A stretch of DNA of 55,471 nt, from NCBI GenBank assembly GCA_018825965.1, contig JAHKAA010000036.1, positions 1 to 55,471 on the forward strand, written 5' to 3'. The notes beneath the pieces were generated by a model. That model had not been told where the DNA came from, made no database searches, and worked only from the letters and a program-made list of their open reading frames with translations. The stretch comes from Gammaproteobacteria bacterium (lineage in GTDB: Bacteria > Pseudomonadota > Gammaproteobacteria > Enterobacterales > Alteromonadaceae). The translations under genes and the position numbers were made by a program. Numbering within the stretch: the first letter of the stretch is position 1; each line of letters opens with the position of its first letter. Shown piece by piece: positions 6,500-14,423 of this stretch.

Positions 6500-8830
6500 A
6501 TGCCCTGTTCTAAAACCTTAATTGCTGTTGCTGTCAGCAGCTTATTTTCTTCTGGTCTGTTTGCGGCAACTATGGCCGAAGAGGCCACAAAAGATCTGTC
6601 GCAGCTGGAAGCAGTCACTGTGACTGCAGACGCAGTCGAAGATAAAAAGTCCACCACAGCCAATAGCACTGTGATCAAAGCCAAACAGCTGGAACAACAA
6701 CAGGTGCAGCGTTTAGAAGACATGGTGCGTTATATCCCGGGGGTCAGCTTAACGGACCAGGGCCGTTTTGGATCTGCGGGTTTTAATATCCGTGGTTTAG
6801 AGGGCAATCAGGTGGCTATTACGGTAGACGGTTTAGCTGTAGGTGAAACTTTAAACCCGCCCACTTTTGCGTTTTACGACTTCTTTGCTGCAGGCCGTGG
6901 TGGTATTGACCCTGACGCTGTGAAACAAATTGAGATAGTCAAAGGTGCTGATGCTATAGCTGCAGGCAGTGGTTCTTTAGGGGGCGCTGTACTTTTTGTC
7001 ACCAAAGATGCTGCCGACTATTTAGAGGCCGGAGGTAACGATACGTTGGTCCGGTTAAAAGCGGCGTACAGTGGGGCTAATGATGAAACCCAAGGCACTG
7101 TGACAGTCGCAAACCGCACTGGCAAACTGGAAGCTCTGGCTGTAGTGACCAAAAGGGAAGGCCATGAAATGGAAAACTACAGAGACTCAGCAGAACGCCA
7201 GGCTATTACAGGTTCTGGCCGCCCTGTTGCTGATCCACAGGACAACAGCAGCCATAACCTCTTGACCAAATTAAAGTACCAACTGACAGAGACTCAGGAT
7301 ATTGGCCTGACGGCCGAGTTATTTAAGGCCGATATCGAAACCAATAATCTGTCATGGATCAGTCGCAGTTACCTGACCCGTAGCAGTGATGATCAGCAGG
7401 AACGTAGCCGTATTGGTTTGAAATACAATTGGCTGGCCGGTTACAACTGGTTTGATGCTTTCTCAACCAGCCTGGATTATCAGCAAACCAATAACGACGC
7501 TTTCACTTTGATGTTGGCCCCAGCCAGTGCAGCGCGTTTATGCACCACTGGCCCTTGTTACCGCAGTGAAGACCGTGATTATCAGCAGGACTTACTGAAA
7601 TGGGCCTTTGCTTTGGATAAAGAAATCCAAACTCAGGGCAGCACTCATCAACTGGTGTACGGTGGTGCTTTGGAACAAAAGTCTGTTGATTTCTCGGCCA
7701 TAGATACCAGCTATGTGGGTCAGACCATGGAAATTGCAAAGCAGGATATAGACCCTGATTTTGTGCCTGCAACTGACGCTGATTTATGGCATCTGTACTT
7801 ACGCGACAGTATCAAATTTAACAACAGTGCTTTTAGCTTAACCAGTGGCCTGCGTTATGATCATCTGTCGTACAAACCCCAGTTAAATGAAGGTTTTACC
7901 GACGCTACTGGTACAGTAGAGGACAGCAGTTTCAGTGCAGTTACGGGGCAGTTAGTGGGTAATTATCAACTGACAGAACAGCAAAGTATAGCGCTGCAAC
8001 TGGGCCGTGGTTTCCGTGCGCCAAGCACAGAGGAAATGTACTTCCAAACCGCTTTAACCAGCCGCACTGAACAAGCTACTGGAGTGGTAGTTCCGGGTTT
8101 ATACAGCTCATTATCTAACCCTGATTTAAAAGCTGAATACAGCACCAACCTGGAACTGGCTTATCAATGGCAAGGTGATAACAGCAGATTTAAAGTGGCG
8201 GTGTTTAAAGACAATTACCGCGACATGATCACCCATGTCACCAAAGTACAAAACCCTGGCACAGTGTATGAAGACTGCTCCAGTTTTGGCTGTAATATCA
8301 CTCAGGGTAATCCCTACACTGTGAACGAAAACGTCGGTGATGTGGATGTGACAGGTATTGAGTTACAAGGGGCATGGCGCTTTAATCAAAGCTGGAGTGC
8401 TCAGTTCTCTTACAGCCACCATGAAGGCGAAAAAGACAATGGCGACCCTCTGATCACTATAAGCCCGGACAAACTGGTGGCTGGTGTCAGCTACCGGGCT
8501 ACCGACTGGTGGAGTCTGGCCGCTAACTTAAGTTACAGCTCAGAAGTAAAAGCCAAAGACGCGTACGAAACGGAAGAAGATGGCACTCAAACTCAATTAG
8601 TCACCTACCTGCCAAAAAGCGCAACAGTGGTGGATTTAGTCAGCAATATGGAGTTTGGCGACAACTGGTTACTGAATCTGGGGGTGTATAACCTGCTGGA
8701 TAAAGAATACTACCGTTGGGAGCGCATTCGTTATGCCGCCAGCAGCCGTAACAATATCAGCGCAGACGGTATTCAGCGTTATAGCGAACCAGGCCGTTAT
8801 GCCAAATTGGGTATCAGTTACAGTTTCTAA
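6500..8830 (+). CDS. TonB-dependent receptor, haemoglobin/transferrin/lactoferrin-type family
   Basis: A 776-residue outer-membrane receptor with signal peptide (cleavage about residue 23), TonB-box region (EAVTVTA), plug domain (QQVQRLEDMVRYIPGVSL, GFNIRGLEGNQVAITVDGL, EIVKGADAIAAGSGSLGGAV) and a 22-strand-type barrel ending YAKLGISYSF. The paired motifs FRAP (505-508) and NPDL (540-543) mark the haem/haemoglobin receptor family. The conserved His usually found between them is absent here, so the ligand may be another iron source. AAGGAG precedes ATG 6500. It is preceded by a Fur box and follows the DUF4198/EF-hand/DUF2271 operon, suggesting a joint role in iron acquisition. Confidence 0.88.
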   Translation: MPCSKTLIAVAVSSLFSSGLFAATMAEEATKDLSQLEAVTVTADAVEDKKSTTANSTVIKAKQLEQQQVQRLEDMVRYIPGVSLTDQGRFGSAGFNIRGLEGNQVAITVDGLAVGETLNPPTFAFYDFFAAGRGGIDPDAVKQIEIVKGADAIAAGSGSLGGAVLFVTKDAADYLEAGGNDTLVRLKAAYSGANDETQGTVTVANRTGKLEALAVVTKREGHEMENYRDSAERQAITGSGRPVADPQDNSSHNLLTKLKYQLTETQDIGLTAELFKADIETNNLSWISRSYLTRSSDDQQERSRIGLKYNWLAGYNWFDAFSTSLDYQQTNNDAFTLMLAPASAARLCTTGPCYRSEDRDYQQDLLKWAFALDKEIQTQGSTHQLVYGGALEQKSVDFSAIDTSYVGQTMEIAKQDIDPDFVPATDADLWHLYLRDSIKFNNSAFSLTSGLRYDHLSYKPQLNEGFTDATGTVEDSSFSAVTGQLVGNYQLTEQQSIALQLGRGFRAPSTEEMYFQTALTSRTEQATGVVVPGLYSSLSNPDLKAEYSTNLELAYQWQGDNSRFKVAVFKDNYRDMITHVTKVQNPGTVYEDCSSFGCNITQGNPYTVNENVGDVDVTGIELQGAWRFNQSWSAQFSYSHHEGEKDNGDPLITISPDKLVAGVSYRATDWWSLAANLSYSSEVKAKDAYETEEDGTQTQLVTYLPKSATVVDLVSNMEFGDNWLLNLGVYNLLDKEYYRWERIRYAASSRNNISADGIQRYSEPGRYAKLGISYSF

Positions 8831-8861
8831 GTCTTGAGGGAGATTGGGTTCAACCTAAGGC

Positions 8862-8882
8862 GGGCGCGGATAAACCGCGCCC
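8862..8882. repeat. GC-rich REP-like palindrome
   Basis: GGGCGCGG-5-CCGCGCCC (8862-8869 with 8875-8882, loop ATAAA), flanked by CTAC and without a T run. It is the sort of short palindrome that occurs dispersed in intergenic DNA. It sits between the receptor stop and the terminator at 8932. Confidence 0.6.
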
Positions 8883-8931
8883 CTACGTTACTCCGCTTTC
8901 TGCTTTACCTTGATCTTTTGAGAGAATGCTC

Positions 8932-8963
8932 AACCACCTGCTGGGAAGACAGGTGGTTTTTTT
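8932..8963 (+). terminator. Rho-independent terminator after the TonB receptor
   Basis: A 9-bp perfect stem AACCACCTG/CAGGTGGTT (8932-8940 with 8950-8958) is followed by seven T (8957-8963). It is the likely terminator of the receptor transcript. Confidence 0.85.
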
Positions 8964-8999
8964 ATGTCCAGGGAAGGACGGTATGTCGCAACTGTCGGG

Positions 9000-9313
9000 G
9001 TGATAACGGTCTTTCGAAATGCCAACAGTTTGGCATTTCGCCGTTATCACGCCTTCGCCTCTGGCGAAGGCCGGATGATTGTTGCGACGATGTCGCAGCC
9101 ATCCATGGCGCGTTCCGGCCAGTGGACAGAGCCACTAGCGCTCATCCGGGCATTGCCAAACTGTTGGCAATGCTATTTCCGGCTTCGCCCTTCGGGCCAA
9201 TGCTTCGCATTGTTAAAAATCGTTCCAGACGATTTTTTATTCGCAGCCATCTATGGCGCTCACCCTTTGGGCCAATGCTTCGCATTGTTAAAAATCGTTC
9301 CAGACGATTTTTT
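9000..9313. repeat. Array of short palindromes (repetitive non-coding block)
   Basis: This stretch is almost entirely inverted repeats. A nested hairpin has arms GTGATAACGG 9000-9009/9041-9050 and inner arms CGAAATGCCAA 9015-9025/9030-9040. GCCTTCGCC is at 9051-9059/9063-9071, TGCGAC at 9083-9088/9092-9097, AGTGG at 9121-9125/9132-9136 and GCATTGCCAA at 9150-9159/9164-9173. Two CAATGC-TTC-GCATTG and two AAAAATCGT-5-ACGATTTTT hairpins follow. Open frames crossing it are translated repeats, not genes. It fills the 8964-9435 gap between the receptor terminator and the ZIP gene. Confidence 0.8.
9194..9313 (+). repeat. 45-bp exact direct repeat, two copies 75 bp apart
   Basis: The block starting GGGCCAATGCTTCGCATTGT and ending ACGATTTTTT occurs identically at 9194-9238 and 9269-9313. 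Each copy carries two hairpins. The intervening 30 bp (CGCAGCCATCTATGGCGC region) echoes CGCAGCCATCCATGGCGC at 9094-9111, so longer units seem to have been duplicated. Confidence 0.85.
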
Positions 9314-9435
9314 CTTTAAAAAACAAAGATTATATTGAGGAAAAAACGTTATAATGTCACAGGTTTTTTGTCTGGCTTTTACTGCCTGAACCTGATCATC
9401 TGTATCCGCTGTTTTCCCATAGGACAGGATTGTAT

Positions 9436-10191
9436 ATGTTAACTTTGTTTATCCTGCTGGCTGCCTTTCTGGTGATGCTGGTGTCCCTGTCCGGGGCTAT
9501 CTTGTTTTTGCTGCCGCAAGCCAGGCTACAACGCTTTTTACCGCTTATTTTAAGTTTGGCTGTCGGGGTTTTACTGGCAAATGCCTTTTTGCATTTATTG
9601 CCGGATGCTTTGCATCATCAGGACTCACCACGCGAACTTTTTGGCTGGGTGTTAGCAGGTTTATTGGGCTTTTATTTTCTGGAACGTGCGCTGCAGCATG
9701 GTCATCCACAACTGCCGGATCAAAGCATCAATACCGCCAGTTATGGCAAAGTGAATCTGGTGGCCGATGGCATTCATAACTTTATAGATGGTGTGTTAAT
9801 AGCTGGCAGTTTTCTGGTTGACCCTTTATTGGGCGTGACTACTACTGTCGCTATTCTGATCCATGAAATTCCGCAGGAAATTGCCGATGTCGCCGTATTA
9901 CTGCATGCAGGGGTCAGCCGCAAAAAAGCTTTGCTCTATAACCTGTTATCGGCCAGCGCTTGTGTTTTAGGTGCAGTGGCCACTTTAGCCATCAGCCATT
10001 GGTTAACCCCTAACCTGAATATTCTGCTGGCTATTACTGCTGGTGCTTTTATTTATCTGGCCAGCGCCGACTTAATGCCACTACTGCGAAAAAACGTCGA
10101 ACAACCGCTTTGGTTACACGCCTTGATGATGGGCCTTGGTGTGTTGTTAATGCTGTTGTTGCTGGGGCCTGAAGCTTCACATCAACATTAA
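9436..10191 (+). CDS. ZIP-family divalent metal transporter
   Basis: A 251-residue polytopic inner-membrane protein. ZIP signatures are present: HLLPDAL in the second helix, DGIHNFIDGVLIAGSF in the fourth, and IHEIPQEIADVAVLLHAGVS in the fifth, supplying the His/Asn/Asp/Glu ligands of the binuclear metal site. Family members import Zn2+ or related ions, and the metal here is inferred. The start was set at ATG 9436 because CAGGA (9426-9430 region) is correctly placed for it. A TTG six bases upstream overlaps that site. It stands alone after the palindrome block and before the DeoR gene. Confidence 0.88.
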   Translation: MLTLFILLAAFLVMLVSLSGAILFLLPQARLQRFLPLILSLAVGVLLANAFLHLLPDALHHQDSPRELFGWVLAGLLGFYFLERALQHGHPQLPDQSINTASYGKVNLVADGIHNFIDGVLIAGSFLVDPLLGVTTTVAILIHEIPQEIADVAVLLHAGVSRKKALLYNLLSASACVLGAVATLAISHWLTPNLNILLAITAGAFIYLASADLMPLLRKNVEQPLWLHALMMGLGVLLMLLLLGPEASHQH

Positions 10192-10273
10192 GTTGTTGCT
10201 ACGGTTTTTGTTTGATATGTCACCCACCACCAATCTCTCCGGCAAACACTGAATTTAACTTTCACTCTTGCCT

Positions 10274-10316
10274 TTAAGTTTCGTTTATGTAAAATGCCTT
10301 TCGAAACGAAACTTAA
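10274..10316. promoter_or_regulatory. 13-bp inverted-repeat operator before the DeoR gene
   Basis: TTAAGTTTCGTTT (10274-10286) and AAACGAAACTTAA (10304-10316) are perfect inverted copies, 17 bp apart, 11 bp before the DeoR ATG. The half-site TTTCGTTT is typical of DeoR/GlpR/AgaR-type operators. It most likely mediates control of the deoR-glmS operon by the DeoR protein. Confidence 0.8.
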
Positions 10317-10327
10317 GTGGTTGGCAG

Positions 10328-11107
10328 ATGAACAAACGAAACACCCAACAACGCCGTCGCGTTATTCTTGAGCTGCTGAATCAGCAGGGCGAAGTCAGTG
10401 TGGATCAGTTGGCCCATCACTTTGAAACCTCTGAAGTGACTATTCGTAAAGACTTATCTGCGCTGGAAGACAATGGCCTGTTATTGCGCCGTTATGGCGG
10501 CGCAGTGCAAGTACCACATGAACTCATTCAGGAAGCTGCAGTTGAAAAAGTTTCGGAACGAAAGCAAATTCTGGCCAAAGCAGCGGCAGAGCTTATTCGT
10601 GATCACAACCGCATTATTCTCGACAGCGGCAGTACTACGGCCGCTTTATTGCCTGAACTTTCTCATAAACAAGGTTTAGTGGTGATGACTAACTCCTTGT
10701 CTATTGCCAATGCGTTACGTGAACTGGAAAACGAACCTACGCTCTTGATGACAGGTGGCAGCTGGGATCCGCAGTCTGAAGCTTTTCAGGGTCAGCTGGC
10801 GGAACAGGTATTACGTGCATACGATTTCGATCAGCTGTTTATTGGTGCCGATGGCATTGATCTGCAGCGTGGTACTACTACTTTTAATGAGCTGACCAGC
10901 TTAAGCCGGGTGATGGCCGAAGTGGCGCGTGAAGTGGTGGTGATGGTGGAATCCGACAAAATAGGCCGGAAAATCCACAACTTAGAATTGCCCTGGTCGT
11001 CTATTAAAATACTGGTAACAGACGACAAGTTACCCGCCAGCGCAAAACAACAAATAGAACAACAAGGCGTAAAGGTGATTTGCGCCCCCCTTGGATCAGT
11101 GGAGTAA
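10328..11107 (+). CDS. DeoR/GlpR-family transcriptional repressor, probable glmS regulator
   Basis: A 259-residue regulator. Residues about 8-60 form the DeoR winged HTH (RRRVILELLNQQGEVSVDQL, then SEVTIRKDLSALEDNGLLLR). The remainder is the DeoRC sugar-phosphate-sensing domain with IILDSGSTTAALLPEL and the late TDDKLP motif. Family members sense phosphosugars. Given glmS 6 bp downstream, a hexosamine phosphate is a plausible effector. Translation is taken from ATG 10328. A longer frame back to 10268 would run through the operator and adds an unfamily-like N-terminus. Its stop overlaps the glmS ribosome site (GGAGTAAG), so the two are co-transcribed. Confidence 0.88.
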   Translation: MNKRNTQQRRRVILELLNQQGEVSVDQLAHHFETSEVTIRKDLSALEDNGLLLRRYGGAVQVPHELIQEAAVEKVSERKQILAKAAAELIRDHNRIILDSGSTTAALLPELSHKQGLVVMTNSLSIANALRELENEPTLLMTGGSWDPQSEAFQGQLAEQVLRAYDFDQLFIGADGIDLQRGTTTFNELTSLSRVMAEVAREVVVMVESDKIGRKIHNLELPWSSIKILVTDDKLPASAKQQIEQQGVKVICAPLGSVE

Positions 11108-11113
11108 GACTTT

Positions 11114-12943
11114 ATGTGTGGAATAGTAGGTGCTGTAGCACAACGTGACGTAGTAGAGATTCTGGTGGAAGGCTTACGCCGTCTGGAATACCGCGGTTAT
11201 GATTCTGCCGGTGTGGCCATCATCAGCCCGGAAGGCGAATTACAACGTGTTCGCCGTTTAGGTAAAGTAAAAGAACTGTCTGACGCGGTAAAATTAAGCC
11301 CTGTTGCTGGCGGCACTGGTATTGCACACACCCGCTGGGCTACACACGGCGAACCTTCAGAGCGTAACGCTCACCCACACGTTTCAGGCAATATCTCTGT
11401 AGTGCACAACGGCATTATCGAAAACCACGGCCCGCTGCGTGATATGTTAAAAGCCAAAGGTTATGTGTTTAATTCAGACACAGACACTGAAGTTATAGCG
11501 CACTTAGTGGCTGAAGAAATGAAAACCGCTGGCTCTTTATTAGCTGCAGTACAAACTGCGGTTAAACAATTTAACGGCGCTTACGGCACTGTACTGATGG
11601 ACCAAAACGACCCAAGTCATTTAGTAGTGGCCCGTTCAGGCAGCCCTTTGGTGATAGGTTTTGGTATAGGCGAAAACTTTATCGCTTCGGATCAGTTAGC
11701 TCTGTTACCTGTGACCCGTCGTTTTATGTTCTTAGAAGAAGGCGACGTGGCCGAAATTACCCGTACCAGCGTGACTGTATACGGTAAAAACGGCGAGCAG
11801 GTTGAACGTGCTATTACTGAATCCACTGCCAGCTACGATGCTGGTGACAAAGGTCAGTACCGTCACTTTATGTTAAAAGAAATCTACGAACAGCCACATG
11901 CCATCACCAACACATTGGAAGGCCGTTTAGGCTCAGACTCTGTGCTGGACGAAACTTTTGGTAACGGCGCAGCTGAACTGTTTAAAAAAGTACGCCACGT
12001 GCAAATTGTTGCCTGCGGTACTTCATACCACTCAGGCATGGTCGCCCGTTATTGGCTGGAATCTTTAGCCGGCATTTCCTGTAACGTGGAAATCGCCTCT
12101 GAATTCCGTTACCGCAAATCTTTTGTTCAGCCAGGCAGCCTGCTGGTCAGCATTTCCCAGTCAGGTGAAACTGCAGATACTTTAGCGGCCTTACGTTTAG
12201 CCAAAGAAGCGGGTTATATCGGCAGTTTAACTATTTGTAACGTCGCGGGTTCTTCGCTGGTACGTGAATCTGATCTGGCCTTTATGACCCGTGCTGGTGC
12301 TGAAATTGGTGTGGCTTCCACTAAAGCTTTCACTACTCAGTTAGTAGGTTTGTCTATGCTGACGTTGGCCATTGGTAAATACAATGGTTTAACGACAGAG
12401 CAGCAACTGGATATGGTGCAGGCATTAAAAACTCTGCCAGCCAAACTGGAAGAGACTTTAACCCTGGCGCCAAAAATCGAAGCTTTGGCTACAGAGTTTG
12501 CTGACAAACACCACTCATTGTTCTTAGGCCGTGGCGATCAGTATCCTATCGCTATGGAAGGCGCGCTGAAGTTAAAAGAAATTTCTTACATTCACGCTGA
12601 AGCTTATGCCGCAGGTGAGCTGAAACACGGCCCCTTAGCGCTGATTGATGCTGACATGCCCATTATTGTGGTCGCACCAAACAACGAACTGCTGGAGAAA
12701 TTACAGTCAAACGTGGAAGAAGTGCGCGCCCGTGGCGGTATCCTGTATGTATTCGCCGACGTGGATGCCCACTTTAAATCAGACGCCACACAGCGTGTGA
12801 TCAGCGTGCCACATGTGCACCCACTGATTGCCCCAATCATCTACACCATCCCGCTGCAGTTATTAAGCTACTACGTCGCCATTATCAAAGGCACAGACGT
12901 AGACCAGCCACGTAACTTAGCCAAGTCGGTGACGGTGGAGTAA
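11114..12943 (+). CDS. glmS: Glutamine--fructose-6-phosphate aminotransferase (isomerizing)
   Basis: GlmS makes glucosamine-6-phosphate from fructose-6-phosphate and glutamine, the committed step toward UDP-GlcNAc. At 609 residues it equals the E. coli length. The N-terminal glutaminase begins [13 protein letters not shown], with Cys2 as nucleophile after Met removal, followed by [11 protein letters not shown] and HTRWATHG. The C-terminal half has two SIS domains ([37 protein letters not shown]) and ends NLAKSVTVE, the canonical terminus. GGAG precedes ATG 11114. It is the second gene of the deoR-glmS operon. The ribosome site inside the deoR stop points to coupled expression. No ribozyme-type leader is present. 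Confidence 0.98.
   Translation: MCGIVGAVAQRDVVEILVEGLRRLEYRGYDSAGVAIISPEGELQRVRRLGKVKELSDAVKLSPVAGGTGIAHTRWATHGEPSERNAHPHVSGNISVVHNGIIENHGPLRDMLKAKGYVFNSDTDTEVIAHLVAEEMKTAGSLLAAVQTAVKQFNGAYGTVLMDQNDPSHLVVARSGSPLVIGFGIGENFIASDQLALLPVTRRFMFLEEGDVAEITRTSVTVYGKNGEQVERAITESTASYDAGDKGQYRHFMLKEIYEQPHAITNTLEGRLGSDSVLDETFGNGAAELFKKVRHVQIVACGTSYHSGMVARYWLESLAGISCNVEIASEFRYRKSFVQPGSLLVSISQSGETADTLAALRLAKEAGYIGSLTICNVAGSSLVRESDLAFMTRAGAEIGVASTKAFTTQLVGLSMLTLAIGKYNGLTTEQQLDMVQALKTLPAKLEETLTLAPKIEALATEFADKHHSLFLGRGDQYPIAMEGALKLKEISYIHAEAYAAGELKHGPLALIDADMPIIVVAPNNELLEKLQSNVEEVRARGGILYVFADVDAHFKSDATQRVISVPHVHPLIAPIIYTIPLQLLSYYVAIIKGTDVDQPRNLAKSVTVE
12908..12943 (+). other. Tn7-type attachment site region (glmS 3' end)
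   Basis: The last 12 codons of glmS, encoding [11 protein letters not shown] and stop, are the conserved sequence read by TnsD of Tn7-like elements, which insert a short distance downstream. Conservation is of the protein-coding end. No Tn7 ends are recognised in the window. The following 13.2-15.5 kb looks like acquired DNA. Confidence 0.5.
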
Positions 12944-13014
12944 GTTTTTATCTAAAAAACGGTTAACGGATGAAAATAATGATTCATCTCGCAACATAAA
13001 GTGTCATCATCAAT

Positions 13015-13041
13015 AGCTGCCCTTTGGGTGGCTATTTTTTT
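13015..13041 (+). terminator. Rho-independent terminator of glmS
   Basis: AGCTGCCC (13015-13022) pairs with GGGTGGCT (13026-13033), including two G-T pairs, around loop TTT. Seven T follow at 13035-13041. The remainder of the 12944-13229 gap shows no gene. It is A+T-rich and presumably holds the promoter of the ATPase pair. Confidence 0.75.
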
Positions 13042-13229
13042 GAGCTTCAGTTTTTTTTATCACTGCAATATTATTGAATTTTTAATATCAACATCTGCTC
13101 CACGCTGATTGTGATGTGCATAAATCTTTGATTACATAGACATGTTTTACTACAGCAAACAAAAACATGATTTTAATAATCTATAGTCATAGGTAGAGTA
13201 TAAAAAGCTCAACCAAAAACTGAGGCAAA

Positions 13230-13295
13230 GTGTCTACTTTATTGGTCGTAATTAACGATGACGTTGCTGCTGAGACTCCAGAGGAAGATAAATGA
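13230..13295 (+). CDS. Possible 21-residue leader ORF coupled to the AAA ATPase
   Basis: GTG 13230 is preceded by GAGG at 4-5 bases and opens a frame reading (M)STLLVVINDDVAAETPEEDK. Its stop TGA overlaps the ATPase start as ATGA. The arrangement is that of a translationally coupled mini-gene. Against it: it is tiny, GTG-started and without known relatives. AGAGGAAGATAA just before 13292 could also serve the ATPase directly. Confidence 0.3.
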   Translation: MSTLLVVINDDVAAETPEEDK

Positions 13296-14422
13296 TTGAA
13301 TCCATATGGGTGGATAACTTTAAATCTCTAGTTAATTTTCGGCTTCCACTTGCAAAGTTCAATTGTGTCGTTGGTTTAAACGGTGCAGGAAAATCAACTC
13401 TCCTTCAGGCATTGGATTTTGTATCCCGTCTGATGGTCGGCGATATTGAGGAATGGTTGAAGGAACGTCATTGGGAAAGTTCAGATCTCAATTCCAAGTT
13501 AACAAAAAAAAGTAATATCGATTTTGAAATTGGGCTGAATGTTTCAGGTAGAAGAGTGATTTGGTCTGGCAGTTTCAATCGTTCTTCCCTTAGTTGTACT
13601 AAGGAAATGATTACTGAAAACGGCGAGAAGTTACTTTCAGTTGAAGACGGTGGTTATACTTTTCAATCACGCCGACACGATATTGTGTTCGAATATCAGG
13701 GATCCATTTTGTCTCGGTTGAAAGAGAATGAGCAATGGAAGACATTGAAAACTGTAAAAGACATGATTCTTAACATTCGTTCACTTGAGCTAATCAGCCC
13801 TGAGCTACTCAGAAGTCAGAACAGGTCCGCTGACGGCAAGCTTGGGCTGGGCGGCGAGAAATTGTCAGCCTTTATCCATGAAGTTGGTTTCTCTGCCAAA
13901 GCAAAACTAAAACAAGAGCTTTCAGTGATTTATCCTCAGCTGGATGCAATTGTAACTAAGTCGCTACGCTCGGGTTGGAAACAACTTGAAGTGAGCGAAC
14001 ACTATGGTGATCGCAAGCTAACATCAACAGCCAGGCATTTGAATGACGGTATGCTTAGGCTCATGGCTATTTTGCTACAACTGCAAATTGGTAATGCTTT
14101 CTTGTTGTTTGATGAGATTGAGAACGGGATCAACCCAGAGCTTATAGAATACTTGATTGACCATCTTGTTAACTCCAATGACCAGATCATGGTGACGACT
14201 CATAGCCCTATGATTCTTAATTTTATGGAAGAAAGCGTGGCGAGAAAGGGCGTTCACTATCTTTATAAGACGAAAGATGGTTTTACACGTTCAATAAGGC
14301 TATTTGATATTCCATCTATGTCCAAAAAGTTAGATTTTATGGGGCCTGGTGAAGCTTTTATTGATACAGACCTCACTCAGCTTTATAAAGAGATTGCTAC
14401 TCTTCAGCCGCTGGAGCCTTAA
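13292..14422 (+). CDS. AAA-family ATPase (OLD/ABC-like), partner of a TOPRIM-like protein
   Basis: A 376-residue ATPase of the SMC/ABC-like AAA group. The start MIESIWVDNFKSLVNFRL is the usual first strand. Walker A is GLNGAGKST (28-36), the ABC-signature-like segment is LNDGMLRLMAIL (about 250-261), Walker B is AFLLFDEIENG with D274/E275, and the switch His is in TTHSP (H304). It lacks a C-terminal nuclease domain. The next gene begins after a single spacer base and looks TOPRIM-like, so ATPase and effector are split into two genes as in several two-gene anti-phage modules. Base composition is richer in A+T than glmS. AGAGGAAG precedes the start. The defence role is inference from architecture and position behind glmS. 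Confidence 0.85.
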   Translation: MIESIWVDNFKSLVNFRLPLAKFNCVVGLNGAGKSTLLQALDFVSRLMVGDIEEWLKERHWESSDLNSKLTKKSNIDFEIGLNVSGRRVIWSGSFNRSSLSCTKEMITENGEKLLSVEDGGYTFQSRRHDIVFEYQGSILSRLKENEQWKTLKTVKDMILNIRSLELISPELLRSQNRSADGKLGLGGEKLSAFIHEVGFSAKAKLKQELSVIYPQLDAIVTKSLRSGWKQLEVSEHYGDRKLTSTARHLNDGMLRLMAILLQLQIGNAFLLFDEIENGINPELIEYLIDHLVNSNDQIMVTTHSPMILNFMEESVARKGVHYLYKTKDGFTRSIRLFDIPSMSKKLDFMGPGEAFIDTDLTQLYKEIATLQPLEP

Positions 14423-14423
14423 T

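Noticed and set aside
9000..9313. CRISPR array or integron attC sites
   Set aside because: The repeats are different palindromes without uniform spacers. There is no cas or integrase gene and no attC R/L box pattern.
8834..9338. Two overlapping open frames (161 and 124 codons) after the TonB receptor
   Set aside because: They run through the terminator and the palindrome island, and their protein repeats mirror the DNA repeats. No ribosome site or family resemblance was found.
9335..9355. TTGAGG and TATAAT before the ZIP gene
   Set aside because: The spacing is only 9 bp, too short for a sigma-70 promoter. TATAAT may still be used with a poor -35.
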